From Cellulomonas hominis (GTDB lineage: Bacteria; Actinomycetota; Actinomycetes; Actinomycetales; Cellulomonadaceae), in NCBI RefSeq assembly GCF_014201095.1, contig NZ_JACHDN010000001.1, forward strand, positions 1,426,001 to 1,490,000: a stretch of DNA of 64,000 nucleotides. The letters are read 5' to 3'. How positions within the stretch are numbered: the first letter of the stretch is position 1; every line of letters starts with the position of its first letter. The notes under the pieces are model-generated. The model was not told the origin of the DNA. It searched no databases and worked only from the letters and a program-made list of their open reading frames with translations. The position numbers and the translations under genes were made by a program. Below are positions 7,514 through 16,657 of the stretch, piece after piece.

Positions 7514-10500
7514 CGTGCAGCAGCTCGACGGCGCGCACCACGTCGTCGCCGTGCGGGAGGGCCGCAGCCGCCGTGCGGGCGCGCTCGACCACCGCCTCGC
7601 CGTACCGCTCGGCCGCGAGCGCCAGGTGCGGCGCCAGCACGCCGCACGGGAAGTCCTGCCGGGCGCCGATCCGCTCCGCGAGCGCCAGCAGCTCCAGCCC
7701 GCCCGGGTCCTCGGGCGCCACCGCGACCCGCCACGTGCCGACGCCGGTGAGCAGCGTGCCGAGGACAGGACGGTCGGTGAAGCCCGCCCGGCCGGTGAGG
7801 TCGGCCTCCGGGATCGCCCGCACGGCCTCGGCCAGCGCCGGCTCGTCCGCGCGGCCCTCCAGCACGTGCGCCGCCAGGCACGCCCCGGTCGCGACCAGCA
7901 GCCACGGCCCGGAGCCGTCCCGGCCGGCCGCGCGCGCGAGCAGGGCCCGGTACCGGGCCAGCGCGCGCGGGACCTCGCGCCGGCCGCGCTCGACCTCGGC
8001 GAACCCCAGGCCGGACATGATCTCGGCGTCGCGGACGTCGGTGGTCGCCCGGGCCACCAGCCCGAACACCCGCTCCGCCTCGTCCCACTCGCCCAGGCTG
8101 AGCAGGGTCACGCCGTAGACCTGCTCCAGGCTGTCCTCGAACGCCTGCAGCATGAGGTCGCGGTGCGTGATCTGCGGGGCGGCCAGCGCGGTGCGCGCGG
8201 CGGCCAGCCAGTCCAGGGCCTCCTGGGGGCGCAGGGTCTGGCTGTACGCGCCCGCCAGGGACACCGCGGACATCACGGCGGTCCACGGGTCGTCGGTGTC
8301 CACCGCCAGGTGGTACGCCTCCCGGGCGTGGGCGATCGACGCCGGGACGTCCGAGTCGTTCTCCGCCAGCGACCACGACGCGAGCAGCGCCAGCCGCCGG
8401 GTCGGCAGGTCGGTGGACTCCCGGGCGCCCGCGAGGATCCGGGCCAGCGCGGCGGGCTCCCCGATCCGGTCGACGACCTCGGCCAGCACCCGCGTGACCG
8501 GCCGCAGCCCGCCCGCCGCGGCGGCCCGGCGCACCGCGAGCCGCGCGCGGGCACCGGCCCGCAGGTCGCCGGACATGAGCTGGGTGCCCGCCAGCATCGC
8601 CAGCGCCAGGACCGCGGGCTCGACGTCGCCGTCCGGCACCCAGCCGGCGCTCGCCGCGAGCACGCCGCGCTGCACGTCCGCCAGCTCGGCGTGCGCCCCC
8701 TGGAGCATCCAGCGCAGGCCGACGACCGCGAACAGCGCGAGGACCGCGTCCGGCCGGCGCGTGCCGACCGCCAGCTCCCGGCGCAGCAGCGCGACGAGGT
8801 TGTCGTGCTCGACCTCCCCGACCGGGTCCAGCAGCACGCGCTCCGGGCTGCCCGCCCGCCGGACGACCCCCGACGCCACGTCCCGCGCCCAGTCCAGGAC
8901 GGCCTCGCGCAACCGGTCCTCCTCGCCCGCCGCGAGGACCTCGCGCTGCCCGAACTCGCGGACGGTCTCCAGCATCCGGTAGCGGACCTCGCCGGTCCGC
9001 GGCTCCTCCTCGACGCGCACCAGCGACTGCGCGACCAGCGCGTCCAGGTCGTCCAGCACCTCGACCTCGGACGCCTCCCCCGCCAGGACCGCGAGCGCCG
9101 CGGACAGGCCGAACCCGTCCGGCAGCACCGCGGCCCGGCGGCACAGGGCGCGCTGCCGCTCGGTCAGCAGGTCCCAGGACCACGCGATGACCGCCCGCAG
9201 CGTGCGGTGGCGCTCCGGGGCGCCCGCCGCCCCGGACACCAGCAGGGCGAACCGGTCGGAGAGCCGGCGCTCGACCTCGACGACGGTCAGCGAGCGGGTG
9301 CGGGCCGCGGCGAGCTCGATGGCCAGCGGCAGCCCGTCCAGCCGCCGGCACAGCCGCTCGACCACGTCCTCCGGCAGCACGACGCCCGGGCGCACGGCCG
9401 TGGCCCGCTCGGTGAACAGCCGGACCGCCGCACCCGGGCCGCCGTCGGCGTCCAGCGCGGGCAGCGGCTCCAGGGGGTGCACGCGCTCGCCCTGGACGCC
9501 GAGCGGCGCGCGGCTGGTCGTGAGCACCTGCACCGACGGCAGCGAGCCGACCACCTCGGCGACCCACTCCCCGACGCCCGCGAGCACGTGCTCGCAGTTG
9601 TCCAGCACCAGCAGGGCCGGCTGCTCGCCCAGCCGGTCCAGCACCCGCTCCGGCAGGCTGCGCACCCGGGCGTCGGCCACGCCCCGGCGGGCCACCGGCT
9701 CGGGGACCCCGAGGGCGACCGCGAGCGCGGGCAGCACGTCCGGGTCGTCGCGGACGCCCGCGAGCTCGGCCACGTACACCGTCGGGTACCGCTCGGCCGC
9801 CCGGCGCGCGACCTCCTGGACCAGCCGGGTCTTGCCCAGGCCGCCGGTGCCGAGCACCGTGACCACCGGCGCCGTCCCGAGGGCCGCCTCGACCGCGCGC
9901 ACGTCCGCGTCCCGGCCGATGAGGGCGTTCGGGGCGACGCGCAGGCCGTGCACCCGGCCGCGGGCGGGGGTGGGCGCGGGGGTCGAGGCCGCCGTGCCCT
10001 GCAGCAGCTCGACGTGGAACGCCGCCACCTCCGGCGACGGGTCGGTGCCCAGCGCGTCGCGCAGCCGCTCGCGGTACCCGGCGAACGCGGCCACCGCCTC
10101 CGTCGTCCGCCCCGCGGCGTGCAGCGCGCGCATCCGCAGCAGGTGGGCGCCGTCGTCCAGCGGCGCCAGCGCGAGCAGGTCCTCGGCCGCGGGCACCGCC
10201 GCCGGGTCGCCGAGGTCGAGCAGCGCGGCGGCGTGCAGCCGGAGCAGGTCGCGGCGCACCCCGTCCGCCCGGCCCCGGACCGCGGCCACGAGGTCCGGCG
10301 CGGTCGCCCCGGTGCCGGGCTCGCCGTCCCACAGGTCCAGCGCCGCCCGTGCCGTGCGCGCGGCGGACGCCGCGTCCCCGGCGGCGAGGGCGTCCCGGGC
10401 GGCGGCCGCGGCGTCGGCGGCGCGCGCGAGGTCGACCGCCGCGCGGCCCACGCCGAGCACGTAGCCGGAAGCCGTCGACCGCACGAGCCCCGCGTGGTGC

Positions 10501-10739
10501 GCGCCCCGCAGCCGGGACACCAGGGTCTGCAGCGCCGCGCGGCCCGACGCCGGCGCGCCGTCCGGCCACGTCTCGTCCACCGCCCGCGCCGCGCTGAGGC
10601 CGCGCGGCTCGAGCGCGAGGGCCAGCAGCAGGTTCGCGCCCAGGCCGGTCACGGGGAGCAGCGCGTCGCCGCCCGGGGCGGCTGCGCGGACCTGCCCGAG
10701 GACGGTCAGCCGCAGCGGCTCGGACGCGGGACCAGGCAC
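7491..10739 (-). CDS. AfsR-like BTAD/STAND (NB-ARC) transcriptional regulator
   Basis: A 1082-residue multidomain regulator. Residues about 10-100 form an OmpR-like winged helix; 105-250 form the BTAD helical domain seen in SARP/AfsR proteins (it ends TDPSPEVAAFHVELLQGT). An NB-ARC/STAND ATPase follows, with Walker A GTGGLGKT (297-304) and Walker B LLVLDNCEH (376-384), and the rest is an alpha-helical TPR-like sensor. STAND regulators act as ATP-driven switches whose C-terminal repeats sense a ligand. The GTG start follows TAGACT at 6 bases, so it is probably leaderless. It is convergent with the DrrAB-type exporter, whose promoter carries SARP-like heptamers, so it is the natural candidate activator. 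The signal is unknown. Confidence 0.88.
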   Translation of the reverse strand: MPGPASEPLRLTVLGQVRAAAPGGDALLPVTGLGANLLLALALEPRGLSAARAVDETWPDGAPASGRAALQTLVSRLRGAHHAGLVRSTASGYVLGVGRAAVDLARAADAAAAARDALAAGDAASAARTARAALDLWDGEPGTGATAPDLVAAVRGRADGVRRDLLRLHAAALLDLGDPAAVPAAEDLLALAPLDDGAHLLRMRALHAAGRTTEAVAAFAGYRERLRDALGTDPSPEVAAFHVELLQGTAASTPAPTPARGRVHGLRVAPNALIGRDADVRAVEAALGTAPVVTVLGTGGLGKTRLVQEVARRAAERYPTVYVAELAGVRDDPDVLPALAVALGVPEPVARRGVADARVRSLPERVLDRLGEQPALLVLDNCEHVLAGVGEWVAEVVGSLPSVQVLTTSRAPLGVQGERVHPLEPLPALDADGGPGAAVRLFTERATAVRPGVVLPEDVVERLCRRLDGLPLAIELAAARTRSLTVVEVERRLSDRFALLVSGAAGAPERHRTLRAVIAWSWDLLTERQRALCRRAAVLPDGFGLSAALAVLAGEASEVEVLDDLDALVAQSLVRVEEEPRTGEVRYRMLETVREFGQREVLAAGEEDRLREAVLDWARDVASGVVRRAGSPERVLLDPVGEVEHDNLVALLRRELAVGTRRPDAVLALFAVVGLRWMLQGAHAELADVQRGVLAASAGWVPDGDVEPAVLALAMLAGTQLMSGDLRAGARARLAVRRAAAAGGLRPVTRVLAEVVDRIGEPAALARILAGARESTDLPTRRLALLASWSLAENDSDVPASIAHAREAYHLAVDTDDPWTAVMSAVSLAGAYSQTLRPQEALDWLAAARTALAAPQITHRDLMLQAFEDSLEQVYGVTLLSLGEWDEAERVFGLVARATTDVRDAEIMSGLGFAEVERGRREVPRALARYRALLARAAGRDGSGPWLLVATGACLAAHVLEGRADEPALAEAVRAIPEADLTGRAGFTDRPVLGTLLTGVGTWRVAVAPEDPGGLELLALAERIGARQDFPCGVLAPHLALAAERYGEAVVERARTAAAALPHGDDVVRAVELLHAAGAGTA

Positions 10740-10813
10740 CGCGGCAGTCTAGGACCGCGCCGGGCGCGGGCGGGTGGGGCGCGTGGGCGGGGGCGGGGCG
10801 GCGTGTGGGCGCG

Positions 10814-11170
10814 TCAGCGGCCGGCGCAGGCCACGCACGTGCGCGCGGTGGGCAGCGCCCGCAGTCGCTCGGCCGGGATCGCGCGGTGGCACCGGGTGCA
10901 CGTGCCGTACGTCCCGCGGGCCAGCCGGTCCAGCGCCGCGTCGACGTCCTGCACCCGCTCGCGCATGTCGTGCGTCAGCGCGTCGAGCATCCGGCGCTCG
11001 TACGCGATGGTCGAGCCCTCGGGGTCGTGCTCGTCGTCGGTGACGGACTCGCGGGCCGCCTGGACGACGGCCTCCCGCTCGGCGCCCGTGCCGGCGAGCC
11101 GCTCGAGGGCCTCGCGCCGGCGCTCGTGCAGCACCGCCGCGACCTCCTCCGCCTCGAAGCCGCTCGTCAT
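10814..11170 (-). CDS. DksA/TraR-type C4 zinc-finger protein
   Basis: A 118-residue protein. A long N-terminal helical hairpin precedes a C-terminal C4 zinc finger, CTRCHRAIPAERLRALPTAR followed by TCVAC (two CxxC pairs). This is the DksA/TraR shape: the coiled coil enters the RNA polymerase secondary channel and the zinc finger docks it. Actinobacterial members are shorter and poorly studied, and RNA polymerase binding is inferred from fold only. It is transcribed in the same direction as the DUF3592/SHOCT-like membrane gene but separated from it by a large hairpin, so it is probably expressed separately. Confidence 0.85.
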   Translation of the reverse strand: MTSGFEAEEVAAVLHERRREALERLAGTGAEREAVVQAARESVTDDEHDPEGSTIAYERRMLDALTHDMRERVQDVDAALDRLARGTYGTCTRCHRAIPAERLRALPTARTCVACAGR

Positions 11171-11209
11171 CCCATCAGTATCCGCCCGCCCGCCCGCGCC
11201 GCACCCGCC

Positions 11210-11265
11210 GAGACTGCAGCAGGTGCGGGTTCCGACCGCCCGAACCCCGCAGCTGCTGCAGTCTC
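11210..11265 (-). terminator. Long imperfect hairpin at the end of the SHOCT membrane-protein gene
   Basis: GAGACTGCAGCAGGTGCGG (from 11210) pairs with 11242-11265, with one mismatch and one bulged base over about 23 bp and a 9-base loop. Its right arm runs into the stop codon of the gene ending at 11264. It most likely ends transcription of that gene before the DksA-like gene. The length and the CTGCAGCAG core would also fit a dispersed genomic repeat. Confidence 0.55.
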
Positions 11266-12184
11266 ACCGGGAGCGCGGGTCGAGGACCCGGGACTTGGCG
11301 CGCGCGTACTCCTGCGGGGTCAGCGCGCCCGCGGCGTGCAGGGCGTGCAGGCGCTCCAGCTCGTCGACGACCGACTCGCCCGGGCCCGTGTCCGGCCCGG
11401 GGGCGGACGCGCGCTCCCCCGCCGGGCGGCCGTCGGGGGCGTCGTCGTCCGGCAGCGGCAGCGCCAGCCGCACCGCGGCCTCCCGGGCCCGGCGCCCGGC
11501 GGCGGTCGGCGGGAGCGCCGGCACGACCACGCGCAGCCGCTCCGGGTCGTCGGGCCGGAGCGGGTCGTAGTACGCCCGCGGGGTCTGCTTGAACGCCTCG
11601 CGCGGCACCTCGGTCCGCACGGCGTGCCGGACGCCGGCCGCGTCCGCGAAGTGCACGGTCGCCCGGCACCGCGTGCCGCCGACGTCCTCGTAGTCCCGCA
11701 CGCGCGCCCAGGTCCCGGTCAGGCCCGCCACGCGCGCCGTCAGCCCGGACCGCCGCGCGCTGCGCAGCCCGCCCACGACCGCCCACAGCAGCCCGGCGAC
11801 CAGCAGGACCGTCACGACCAGCACCCGCCACCGGACCGCCTCCGGGGTGTTCAGCCCGTCGGCGACGGCCCCCGTCCAGCCGCTGCGCAGCGCGCCCGCG
11901 CCGAGCGCGACCACGAGGCCCGGCGTGGCGCCGCGGGCGAGGTTGTACAGCGCGGCCCCGGTCCCGGCCAGGACCATCCCGCCCAGGGGGTAGCCGGCGC
12001 CCGCGAAGTCGTCCGTCGCGCACGTCCCCGCCGCGCACTCCCAGCGGACCAGCGTCGCGTCGTGGGCGCCGAGCCGCAGCAGCCACCACGCGAGCGCCCC
12101 GAGGCCGGCGACGAGCAGCAGGTGGACGAGGGTGCGCCGGCGCGTCCCGGGCAGGGTCGGCGGATCGGTCACGGGAGTGCTCAC
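11264..12184 (-). CDS. Membrane protein with SHOCT C-terminus (DUF3592-like)
   Basis: A 306-residue protein. It has a membrane segment near the N-terminus (TLVHLLLVAGLGALAWWLL), a second around residues 65-80, and a third near 118-140 (LVVTVLLVAGLLWAVVGG). A beta-rich soluble domain resembling DUF3592 follows (TCRATVHFADAAGVRH-like strands, then YYDPLRPDDPERLRV). It ends in a SHOCT motif, LERLHALHAAGALTPQEYAR AKSRVL, a short oligomerisation-type helix pair. A GTG at 12184 is preferred over the upstream in-frame GTG because it follows AGGATGG. No function is assigned. It is divergent from an aminotransferase gene. Confidence 0.75.
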   Translation of the reverse strand: MSTPVTDPPTLPGTRRRTLVHLLLVAGLGALAWWLLRLGAHDATLVRWECAAGTCATDDFAGAGYPLGGMVLAGTGAALYNLARGATPGLVVALGAGALRSGWTGAVADGLNTPEAVRWRVLVVTVLLVAGLLWAVVGGLRSARRSGLTARVAGLTGTWARVRDYEDVGGTRCRATVHFADAAGVRHAVRTEVPREAFKQTPRAYYDPLRPDDPERLRVVVPALPPTAAGRRAREAAVRLALPLPDDDAPDGRPAGERASAPGPDTGPGESVVDELERLHALHAAGALTPQEYARAKSRVLDPRSR

Positions 12185-12260
12185 GGGCGTCCATCCTGCC
12201 CGCACACCGCCGCGGCCGCCTCGTCATCGGGCGGACACATCGCCGGTCTAGCCTGCGGAC

Positions 12261-13424
12261 ATGCCCGCGATCGCCGCCCACGCCCGCACCGTCCCGGCCT
12301 CCGGGATCCGCCGGATCACCGAGCTCGCGTGGTCGCTGCCGGGGACCGTCGTGCTGAGCGTGGGCGAGCCCGACCTGCCCACGGCGCCGCACGTGCTCGC
12401 CGCCGCGCAGGACGCCCTGGCCCGCGACGACACCCGGTACACCCCGAACGGCGGCATCGCCCCGCTGCGGGACGCGGTCGCCGCGTGGCTGGACCCGGAG
12501 CACGCGCTGCCCGTGCGCCGGGACAACGTGTGGGTGACGGCGGGCGGGGCGCAGGCCCTGCACCTGGCGCTGAGCCTGACGGTCGGCGCGGGCGACGGCG
12601 TCCTGGTGCCGGACCCGGGGTACCCGCCGTTCACGATGGCGACGCAGCTGCTCCAGGCCGAGGCCCAGCCGTACGTGCTGCGGCCGGAGGACGGCTTCCT
12701 GCCGGACCCGGCGGCGGTCGAGGCGGCGATCACCGACCGGACGCGGGTGCTGCTGCTCAACTCGCCGTCGAACCCCCTCGGCACGAGCCTGCCGGCGGAC
12801 CTGGTCGCGGAGCTGGTGGACCTGGCCCGGCGGCACGACCTGTGGGTGCTGTCCGACGAGTGCTACGCCGCGTTCACCTACGACGCGCCGCACGTCCCCG
12901 CCGCGCGGTTCGACGCCGACGGCCGGGTGCTGACCCTGCACACCTTCTCGAAGACGCACGCGATGACGGGCTTCCGGGTCGGGCTGCTCGTGGTGCCGGA
13001 CGTGCTCGCGCCGCTGATGCCGACGGTGCAGGAGGCGATCGTGTCCTGCGTGAACAGCCCGGCGCAGCACGCGGCCCTCGCGGCGCTGACCGGACCGCAG
13101 GACGCGGTCGACCACGCCCGCCGGACGTACCGCGCGCACCGGGACCTGGCCACCGCGGTCCTCGACGAGCGCGGCATCCCGTGGCTGCCCGCGGCGGGCG
13201 GCATCTACCTGTGGGCGGACGTGTCGCACGCGTCCGGCGGGGACGTCGCGGCGTGGGCCGAGGACCTCGTGCGGTCGCAGGGCGTCGCCGTCGCGCCGGG
13301 CTCGGCGTTCGGGCCGGCGGGCGAGGGCTGGGTCCGCATCTCGCTCACGGCGAGCGCCGCCGACCTGTGCGCGGGGCTGACCCGGCTCCCGGCGCGGACC
13401 GCCGCTCCCGCGCCCGCCCGCTGA
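12261..13424 (+). CDS. Class I/II pyridoxal-phosphate aminotransferase
   Basis: A 387-residue fold-type I aminotransferase of the aspartate aminotransferase I-gamma type. Substrate-binding N171 lies in NSPSNPLG, cofactor-binding D199 and Y202 lie in LSDECYAAF, the Schiff-base lysine K231 lies in TFSKTHAMTGFRVG with R239, and the C-terminal substrate arginine lies in GWVRISLT. The ATG stands 6 bases after TAGCCT, so the message is probably leaderless. Aspartate, alanine, kynurenine or N-succinyl-diaminopimelate substrates are all possible; sequence alone does not decide. It ends 5 bases from the convergent macrodomain gene with no room for a terminator. Confidence 0.9.
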   Translation: MPAIAAHARTVPASGIRRITELAWSLPGTVVLSVGEPDLPTAPHVLAAAQDALARDDTRYTPNGGIAPLRDAVAAWLDPEHALPVRRDNVWVTAGGAQALHLALSLTVGAGDGVLVPDPGYPPFTMATQLLQAEAQPYVLRPEDGFLPDPAAVEAAITDRTRVLLLNSPSNPLGTSLPADLVAELVDLARRHDLWVLSDECYAAFTYDAPHVPAARFDADGRVLTLHTFSKTHAMTGFRVGLLVVPDVLAPLMPTVQEAIVSCVNSPAQHAALAALTGPQDAVDHARRTYRAHRDLATAVLDERGIPWLPAAGGIYLWADVSHASGGDVAAWAEDLVRSQGVAVAPGSAFGPAGEGWVRISLTASAADLCAGLTRLPARTAAPAPAR

Positions 13425-13429
13425 CCCGC

Positions 13430-13951
13430 TCAGGCCCCGAGCGCCGCCTCGAACGCCGCCAGCACCCCCGGCGAGAACAGCACGAACCGCGCGAGGTCCA
13501 CCGCACCCGGGTGCGCGGCGTCCCAGTCGCGCACCGCCCGCACCGCGACGTCCGCGACCGTGCCCGCCGGCCAGCCGTAGACGCCCGCGCTCACCGCGGG
13601 GAACGCGACCGTCCGCGCCCCGACCTCCGCCGCCACGTCGAGCGACCGCGCGAAGCACGACCGCAGCAGCGCCGGGTCCGTCTGCCCGGCCCGCGCGTCC
13701 GGCCCCACGGTGTGGATCACCCACCGCGCCGCCAGCCGCCCCGCGCCGGTCGCCACGGCGTCCCCGGTGGGCAGCCCGTCCGGCAGCACCGTGCGGCGCA
13801 GCTCCCGGCACGCGGCCAGCAGCCCGGGCCCGGCCGCGGCGTGGATGGCGCCGTCCACGCCCCCGCCGCCCAGCAGCGTGGAGTTCGCGGCGTTCACGAC
13901 GGCGTCCACGTCCTGCCCGGTGATGTCGCCGGCCACGGCCTCGATGCGCAT
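13430..13951 (-). CDS. Macrodomain protein, probable O-acetyl-ADP-ribose deacetylase / ADP-ribosyl hydrolase
   Basis: A 173-residue single macrodomain of the YmdB/MacroD type. VVNAANSTLLGGGGVDGAIH contains the catalytic Asn/Asp loop. The ADP-ribose pocket strands WVIHTVGP and FPAVSAGVYGWP are intact. MacroD-type enzymes remove ADP-ribose from acidic residues or deacetylate O-acetyl-ADP-ribose in the cytosol. The ATG at 13951 follows ATGGGGGC. The much longer open frame upstream on this strand has no family support and overlaps two plus-strand genes. No toxin or ADP-ribosyltransferase partner is next to it. Confidence 0.9.
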   Translation of the reverse strand: MRIEAVAGDITGQDVDAVVNAANSTLLGGGGVDGAIHAAAGPGLLAACRELRRTVLPDGLPTGDAVATGAGRLAARWVIHTVGPDARAGQTDPALLRSCFARSLDVAAEVGARTVAFPAVSAGVYGWPAGTVADVAVRAVRDWDAAHPGAVDLARFVLFSPGVLAAFEAALGA

Positions 13952-14033
13952 GCCCCCATCGTCGCGCGGGTGCGACCGGTTCGTCCTACCGTGAGCAGGG
14001 ACGGCCCAGGACGAGCCCCCGGGAGGACCCGAG

Positions 14034-14216
14034 ATGACCGAACCCGTGCACGACGGCCGCACGGACGTGCCCGAGCTCGAGTACGACGAGACGGTCCCGC
14101 CCCGCCCGGAGGAGGAGGTCGCCGACGTCGCGCGCGCCGTCCCGGACCGGTCCGGGCACGGGGACCCCGGGACCGAGGCCGGGGTCGACGCCGGCGAGGC
14201 GCGGCTCCAGCCCTGA
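14034..14216 (+). CDS. Small acidic hypothetical protein
   Basis: A 60-residue, strongly acidic, probably disordered protein (PELEYDETVPPRPEEEVADV in the middle) with no recognised domain. Support comes from a GGGAGGA ribosome site 5 bases before the ATG, a TACCGT -10-like box about 45 bases upstream, and its fit between the macrodomain gene and a GNAT gene. It may be the first gene of a two-gene unit with the GNAT gene, whose start is 28 bases downstream. No function is proposed. Confidence 0.5.
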   Translation: MTEPVHDGRTDVPELEYDETVPPRPEEEVADVARAVPDRSGHGDPGTEAGVDAGEARLQP

Positions 14217-14243
14217 CCGCGACCCGTGGGGCATGCTGACCCG

Positions 14244-14723
14244 GTGCAGATCCGGCGGGCCCACGAGGACGACTGGCCGAGCGTGCGCGAGGTCCGGCTG
14301 CGCGCCCTCCGGGAGGACCCGGCGGCGTTCGGCTCGTCGCTGGCGCGCGAGGAGATGTTCACGGAGTCGCACTGGCGGATGCGCGTGCGCGGCGCCGCGA
14401 CCTGGCTGGCCGTCGACGACGACGGCGTGCCGCGCGGCCTCGTCGGCATGATCCAGGAGCCGGGCTCCCCCACGTCGGACCGGCACGTCGTGCAGCTCTG
14501 GGTCGCACCGGAGGTCCGCCGCCGCGGGATCGGGTGGGCGCTGCTCGACGCCGTGCGGGCGGCGGCCCGCGCCGAGGGGGCGTCGACGGTGTCGCTGTGG
14601 GTCGCGGACGGCAACCACGCGGCGGGCGACCTGTACGTGCGGGCGGGGTTCGAGCGGACGAACGAGCGGCACGCCGCGACGCCGTCCCGGGTGGAGGAGC
14701 GGCTGGTCCTGCGCCTGGGGTGA
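14244..14723 (+). CDS. GNAT family N-acetyltransferase
   Basis: A GNAT protein of about 159 residues. The acetyl-CoA-binding motif A is VVQLWVAPEVRRRGIGWALL (R/Q-x-x-G-x-G/A type), and the C-terminal motif B region is ADGNHAAGDLYVRAGFERTN. It starts IRRAHEDDWPSVREVRL, typical of RimI-like/YesJ-like acetyltransferases. A GTG at 14244 is preferred because CATGCT stands about 7 bases upstream (leaderless). A GTG at 14226 in the same frame would add six residues. The acceptor substrate is unknown. Confidence 0.88.
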   Translation: MQIRRAHEDDWPSVREVRLRALREDPAAFGSSLAREEMFTESHWRMRVRGAATWLAVDDDGVPRGLVGMIQEPGSPTSDRHVVQLWVAPEVRRRGIGWALLDAVRAAARAEGASTVSLWVADGNHAAGDLYVRAGFERTNERHAATPSRVEERLVLRLG

Positions 14724-14747
14724 CCGGCCGGGCGCGCGGCCCCGCGC

Positions 14748-15181
<434 letters not shown>

Positions 15182-15185
<4 letters not shown>

Positions 15186-16261
15186 GCGGCGGGCCCGAAC
15201 GTCGGCACCACCGCGCCGACGGGCTCGCCGTGCCCGAGCACCGGCACGTCACCGAGCGCGGCCACGAGCGACGCCTCGACCCCCGCGACCCGCAGCGCCG
15301 CCGCGAGCACGGCCGGGCGTGGGCGCGGGCCGCCGTCGGCGACCTTGAACGCGAGCGCGGACCCGTCGGGCAGCCCCGCGGCGTAGACGCCGTCGGCACC
15401 GTCCTTCGCGACCAGCCCCGGCACGGCGCGCATCGCGCGGGTGACGTCCCGCCGCTCCCCGCCGACCAGCCCGGGGTGCGCGGACATCGCCGTCGCGACC
15501 CGCGCGGGCGGCGTGCCGGGCTCGCGCTCCGGGGCCGTGGCGATCCGCGCGAACGCCCGGGCGAGGCCGATCAGCGTCGTCGAGAACAGCGCGGCGCCGC
15601 AGCCGTCGACGGTGGTGTGCCAGGCCTGGGCGCCGGTGAGCTCCTCGATCGCGGCGCGGCAGGCGACCTGGACGGGGTGCTCCGGCTCGCGGTAGCCCGC
15701 GGGCTCCCAGCCGGGTTCGCCGGCGTGGGTCAGGCAGGTCGCGAGCATCGCGGCGTGCTTCCCGGAGCAGTTCTGCGCGACCGGCTCGGGGCCGTGACCG
15801 TCCTGCCGCCAGGCGAACGCGGCGTCCGGGTCCAGCGGCATGTCGGGGGTGTTGTCGAGGTCGGACTCGTCCAGCCCGAACGCGAGCAGCGTCTCGCGGA
15901 CCACCCGCAGGTGCTCCGGGGTGCCGTCGTGGCTGGCGCAGGCGAGCGCGAGGTGCACGCCGTCCAGGTCGAGCCCGGCGCGCAGCATCCCCACCGCCTG
16001 CAGCGGCTTGAGCGAGGACCGCGCGAGCACGGTGACCTCCGGGTCGCCGAGCGCGAGCCGCACGTCGCCGTCCGGCCCGAGCACGACGAGGTGCCCGGCG
16101 TGCACCGACTCGACGAGGTCGCCGCGGACCACGCGGGCCAGCGGCACCGCGGCCGAGCCGACGTCGCCGGCCCCCTCGGCGTGCCGCGCGACCACCGCGG
16201 CCGCGGCGTCGTGCAGCCGCTGAGCGATCTGCGGGCCGCCGGGACGCGGCACGGTCACCAC
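15182..16261 (-). CDS. L-asparaginase II family protein
   Basis: A 359-residue asparaginase of the Rhizobium-etli/AnsA-II type (not the E. coli fold). Family blocks are [52 protein letters not shown] and a C-terminal [20 protein letters not shown]. This family hydrolyses asparagine to aspartate and ammonia; its Cys and Lys residues are thought to take part in catalysis. It overlaps the DUF2516 gene upstream (7 bases) and dtd downstream (4 bases). Two adjacent GTG codons (16261 and 16258) could serve as start. Confidence 0.93.
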
Positions 16262-16617
16262 CCGCCGCGGGAGGGACCGCCGCCCGAGCCGCCGGACCCG
16301 CGCCCGCCGCCGCGCCGCCCCGAGTACGGCGCGATCGCCGGGCGCACGTCCACCAGGTAGACGATCGCGGCGACCGCGCTGAGCAGCGCGAGGAACAGCG
16401 GGAGGAACGCGAAGCCGAGCGGCGGCGGCACGGCGAGGAACGCGACCACGGTCGCGAACGCCAGCACGATGGTCCAGACCTGCTTGGTCCGCTTGCCGGC
16501 CGTGGTGAACGCGGACGCCGGGCGCCGGAGCGCGTCGACGAGCGCCCAGACCGCCAGCACGAGGATGACGAGGCTGAAGGCGAGCAGCAGGAGGACCTGC
16601 ACGGAGCCGAAGATCAC
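16255..16617 (-). CDS. DUF2516 family membrane protein
   Basis: A 120-residue protein with three membrane helices (about residues 6-28, 47-65 and 68-90) and a Gly/Arg/Ser-rich tail ([16 protein letters not shown]). The pattern WALVDALRRPASAFTTAGKR followed by TKQVW is diagnostic of actinobacterial DUF2516. Its function is unknown. It is translationally coupled to the asparaginase gene through a 7-base overlap, an arrangement that suggests co-expression rather than a shared reaction. Confidence 0.85.
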   Translation of the reverse strand: MIFGSVQVLLLLAFSLVILVLAVWALVDALRRPASAFTTAGKRTKQVWTIVLAFATVVAFLAVPPPLGFAFLPLFLALLSAVAAIVYLVDVRPAIAPYSGRRGGGRGSGGSGGGPSRGGW

Positions 16618-16657
16618 GCCGGGAAGCCTACGGTGCCGCGCCGCCGGGCACGAGGCG

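Noticed and set aside
7389-11570. A 1393-codon plus-strand open frame opposite the BTAD regulator
   Set aside because: Arg/Gly/Ala-rich shadow composition with no domain, lying antisense to a well-supported regulator gene.
13430-14614. Macrodomain gene as a 394-residue fusion protein
   Set aside because: The extra N-terminal half overlaps a GNAT and a small acidic ORF on the other strand, has shadow-type composition, and the ATG at 13951 gives the usual macrodomain length.
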